From assembly GCA_013203665.1 (NCBI GenBank), contig JABMPU010000154.1:1-33295 (forward strand): a stretch of DNA of 33,295 nucleotides, given 5' to 3'. The notes below the pieces were generated by a model. That model was not told the DNA's origin, searched no databases, and saw nothing but the letters and a program-made list of their open reading frames with translations. The position numbers and the translations under genes are program-made. The stretch comes from Armatimonadota bacterium (lineage in GTDB: Bacteria; Cloacimonadota; Cloacimonadia; Cloacimonadales; TCS61). Positions 31,832 through 33,295 of the stretch are shown here, piece after piece; the first letter of the stretch is position 1, and each line of letters starts with the position of its first letter.

Positions 31832-32099
31832 TTCTTGCAACTACCAGATTTCAAGCAGACTGGACTTCACACGCCGAAGGTGAGTGGAAACTGAGATCGT
31901 TTTCGATAAATCGAAAGCCGACTTTCTGGACTTCAGGATACTGAGCGTTCTTTTGTTGTTTCAACCGTCTCGGTTGAAACACATCGTTTCCATCAACACC
32001 GTCTCGGTGTTCAATAATTCTTAAACAAATTTATAACATTCCGATCGGGACGGTCGTCTCAAACCTGTCCTTCAACCGGGACCGATGAAAGAACGAGTA
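31832..32099. repeat. Palindrome-rich spacer with CCGTCTCGG hairpins
   Basis: No gene. 31958-31980 has 10-bp arms around TCT (GTTTCAACCG/CGGTTGAAAC), and 31995-32011 has 7-bp arms around the same TCT (AACACCG/CGGTGTT): both share the core CCGTCTCGG. A smaller dyad TTTCGA/TCGAAA is at 31910-31925. The region 32041-32090 has diverged words (ACGGTCGTCTC, ACCGGGACC). It follows the stop of the OB-fold gene on the minus strand, so a transcript 3'-end structure is possible. Confidence 0.6.
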
Positions 32100-33074
32100 T
32101 TATTTCATCAGGATCATCTTTTTAACGCAAGTGTAATCTCCGCAGTTCATTTCGTAGAAATAAATGCCGCTGGAAACCGGAGCTCCATTATCATTTTCAC
32201 CGTTCCAGACTACCTGATGCACTTGAGCTTCAAAATCAGCTCGAACCAGAGTCTTAACTTTTTCTCCTTTGATATTAAAAATATCAATGCTGACAAAACC
32301 TGGATTATCCATAGAAAATTCAATAGTAGTTTCCGGGTTAAACGGATTGGGATAATTACCGATCAGCTCTTTAACAGCGGGAACAATTCCTCCGCCGGTT
32401 CCTGCATCATGAATCAAATCTTCCGGAGTTCGCGGATTAACACCATATTCTTCATAAGACCAATCAACCATTCCAGAAAGACTAGCCCAAACATCGTTTA
32501 AAACAATAACGATTGGCGGTACTACCTCATCAAGATAGAAAAATCCATCATCCATCTGGCAATCTCCGGTTCCATCACTCACATACCACTGTCCAAATTC
32601 AATCTGCTCTTCTGTTACTGTTACATCCAGCAGATTCACTAAACATCCCTCATATTGCTCTGCATCGACCGGATCGATCAAGTTGCCGGTTTCAACAACA
32701 ATTGCATCAGGAACCGGATTACCTGAACTGAGAATTGTATAACTTGTAAGATTACTGATTTCAGTCATTCCGAAATATTCCGAGACAACTCCGGTAATTT
32801 CTACTTCATCTCCAACCTCAGGAAAAATCTCTCCAAAATAGACCAAGACTCCTTTCCAGGCTCCACCTTCCGGCATTGAAATAAAATAATTATCATCATA
32901 ATGAGCCCAACCAATAGCAGTAACGATTCCGGTGAGCGTTACAGTATCACCTTCCAGTAAAGACGGATAAGTTCCATCCCCTGCAACTGTGGTGTACTGA
33001 ACATCATAAATTGTGGTGGCAAAGCAAGTAAAAACAAAAATTAATACAACAAAAATTGACAACAACTTTTTCAT
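32100..33074 (-). CDS. Secreted OB-fold protein with C-terminal sorting domain
   Basis: 324 residues, signal peptide KKLLSIFVVLIFVFTCFA. The mature start TIYDVQYTTVAGDGTYPSLLEGDTVTLTGIVTAI and the repeat VGDEVEITGVVSEYFGMTEIS are the OB-fold type found ahead of secreted nucleases (YhcR/extracellular endonuclease N-termini), with a probable second OB-like unit (about 120-210). No nuclease domain follows; the sorting domain comes next (NYPNPFNPETTIEFSM, IFNIKGEKV, WNGENDNGAPVSSGIYFYEM, KKMILMK). Start at 33074 with GGAGG 5 nt upstream; the ATG at 33086 overlaps the site. It could bind extracellular DNA or sugar, or be a leftover of a nuclease. Its sorting domain lacks the heptamer array. Confidence 0.82.
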   Translation of the reverse strand: MKKLLSIFVVLIFVFTCFATTIYDVQYTTVAGDGTYPSLLEGDTVTLTGIVTAIGWAHYDDNYFISMPEGGAWKGVLVYFGEIFPEVGDEVEITGVVSEYFGMTEISNLTSYTILSSGNPVPDAIVVETGNLIDPVDAEQYEGCLVNLLDVTVTEEQIEFGQWYVSDGTGDCQMDDGFFYLDEVVPPIVIVLNDVWASLSGMVDWSYEEYGVNPRTPEDLIHDAGTGGGIVPAVKELIGNYPNPFNPETTIEFSMDNPGFVSIDIFNIKGEKVKTLVRADFEAQVHQVVWNGENDNGAPVSSGIYFYEMNCGDYTCVKKMILMK

Positions 33075-33183
33075 AACTCCCTCCATTTTTTTTAGTTTAT
33101 TGTGGGAAGATAAAAGTTTTTATGATAATTGACGTCAAGAATTTTCTGTGGAACACCCATTAAAAGTTCCGGGATATTGTTTA

Positions 33184-33290
33184 GTTCAGGGTTCAGGGTT
33201 GTGGGTTGTGGGTTGTGGGTTCAAGGTTCAAGGTTCACGGGTTCCCGTGTTCACGAATTCACGATCTCACGAATTCACGTGTTCTAGGTT
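33184..33290. repeat. Heptamer array and octamer array
   Basis: 33184-33239 is eight exact 7-nt units: GTTCAGG twice, GTTGTGG three times, GTTCAAG twice, GTTCACG once. 33252-33285 or so has 8-nt periodicity in CACGAATT/CACGATCT words, an 8-nt relative of the TTCGTG family. No gene is seen from 33087 to the window end. Confidence 0.75.
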
Positions 33291-33295
33291 GGGAT

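Noticed and set aside
32085-32501. A 138-codon plus-strand open frame opposite the OB-fold gene
   Set aside because: It mirrors the coding strand of a sorting-domain protein; composition is that of an antisense shadow.
33184-33290. Possible CRISPR array
   Set aside because: Units are 7-8 nt with no spacers, and no cas gene is present.
1-33295. tRNA, rRNA, tmRNA or known riboswitch
   Set aside because: No cloverleaf, rRNA core or familiar aptamer was recognised by eye in the intergenic regions; a covariance search would be needed to exclude weak cases.

Overview
The window is AT-rich bacterial DNA. It looks like a chromosome segment from an uncultured Gram-negative lineage, most likely Candidatus Cloacimonadota or a relative. 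Three secreted proteins end in the same type of C-terminal sorting domain (NPFNP motif, V/I-x-I-Y/F-N-x-K-G, SGIYF, terminal K-[KM]-[IV]-x-L-M-K), which is typical of type IX-secretion-like cargo in the Fibrobacteres-Chlorobi-Bacteroidetes/Cloacimonadota assemblage. Lipoproteins and a probable beta-barrel outer-membrane protein indicate a two-membrane envelope. The taxonomic call is inference; no rRNA gene is present.

Layout. (1) 157-2745, minus strand: folP-cdaA-coaE, overlapping genes for folate synthesis, c-di-AMP synthesis and the last step of CoA synthesis. (2) 2746-3188: a divergent intergenic region filled by a roughly 284-bp inverted-repeat element. (3) 3189-7425, plus strand: an aromatic-amino-acid operon of two bifunctional enzymes, chorismate synthase fused to chorismate mutase and dehydroquinate dehydratase fused to shikimate dehydrogenase, followed by a transglutaminase-like lipoprotein. 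(4) 7579-8916: pyrimidine-nucleoside phosphorylase. (5) 9184-17137: the fatty-acid operon rpmF-plsX-fabH-fabD-[HEPN-MNT pair]-fabG-acpP-fabF-rnc and a radical SAM gene. The HEPN-MNT toxin-antitoxin-like pair sits between fabD and fabG. (6) 17296-19281: a membrane VWA/GATase-like protein. (7) 19419-33074, minus strand: a small tautomerase, then a tightly spaced six-gene run read 30804 to 19806 (CHASE2-nucleotide cyclase, SH3-M48 metalloprotease, secreted sorting-domain protein, heparinase-like secreted lyase, large repeat-containing lipoprotein, DUF5723-like outer-membrane protein), and upstream of it a small K/E-rich membrane protein and an OB-fold secreted protein.

How the genes connect. PlsX, FabH, FabD, FabG, ACP and FabF supply the fatty-acid elongation core; CoaE makes the CoA from which ACP gets its phosphopantetheine. 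FolP and the AroC-AroQ fusion both depend on chorismate, but the fusion would bias chorismate toward prephenate. The minus-strand block looks like an envelope and secretion module: signalling cyclase, envelope protease, secreted polysaccharide-degrading enzyme, lipoprotein and outer-membrane protein.

Nearly every intergenic space carries short repetitive DNA: palindromes, a hairpin repeat with a compensatory base change between two distant copies, decayed MITE-like elements, TTCGTG-type repeats, and arrays with 7-nt periodicity. The 7-nt arrays also occur inside two coding regions, at the same loop of the secretion-sorting domain. No transposase, phage gene, CRISPR array, tRNA or rRNA was seen. 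The most distinctive items are the AroC-AroQ fusion, the AroD-AroE fusion beside it, the HEPN-MNT pair inside the fab operon, the covarying hairpin repeat and the in-gene heptamer arrays.
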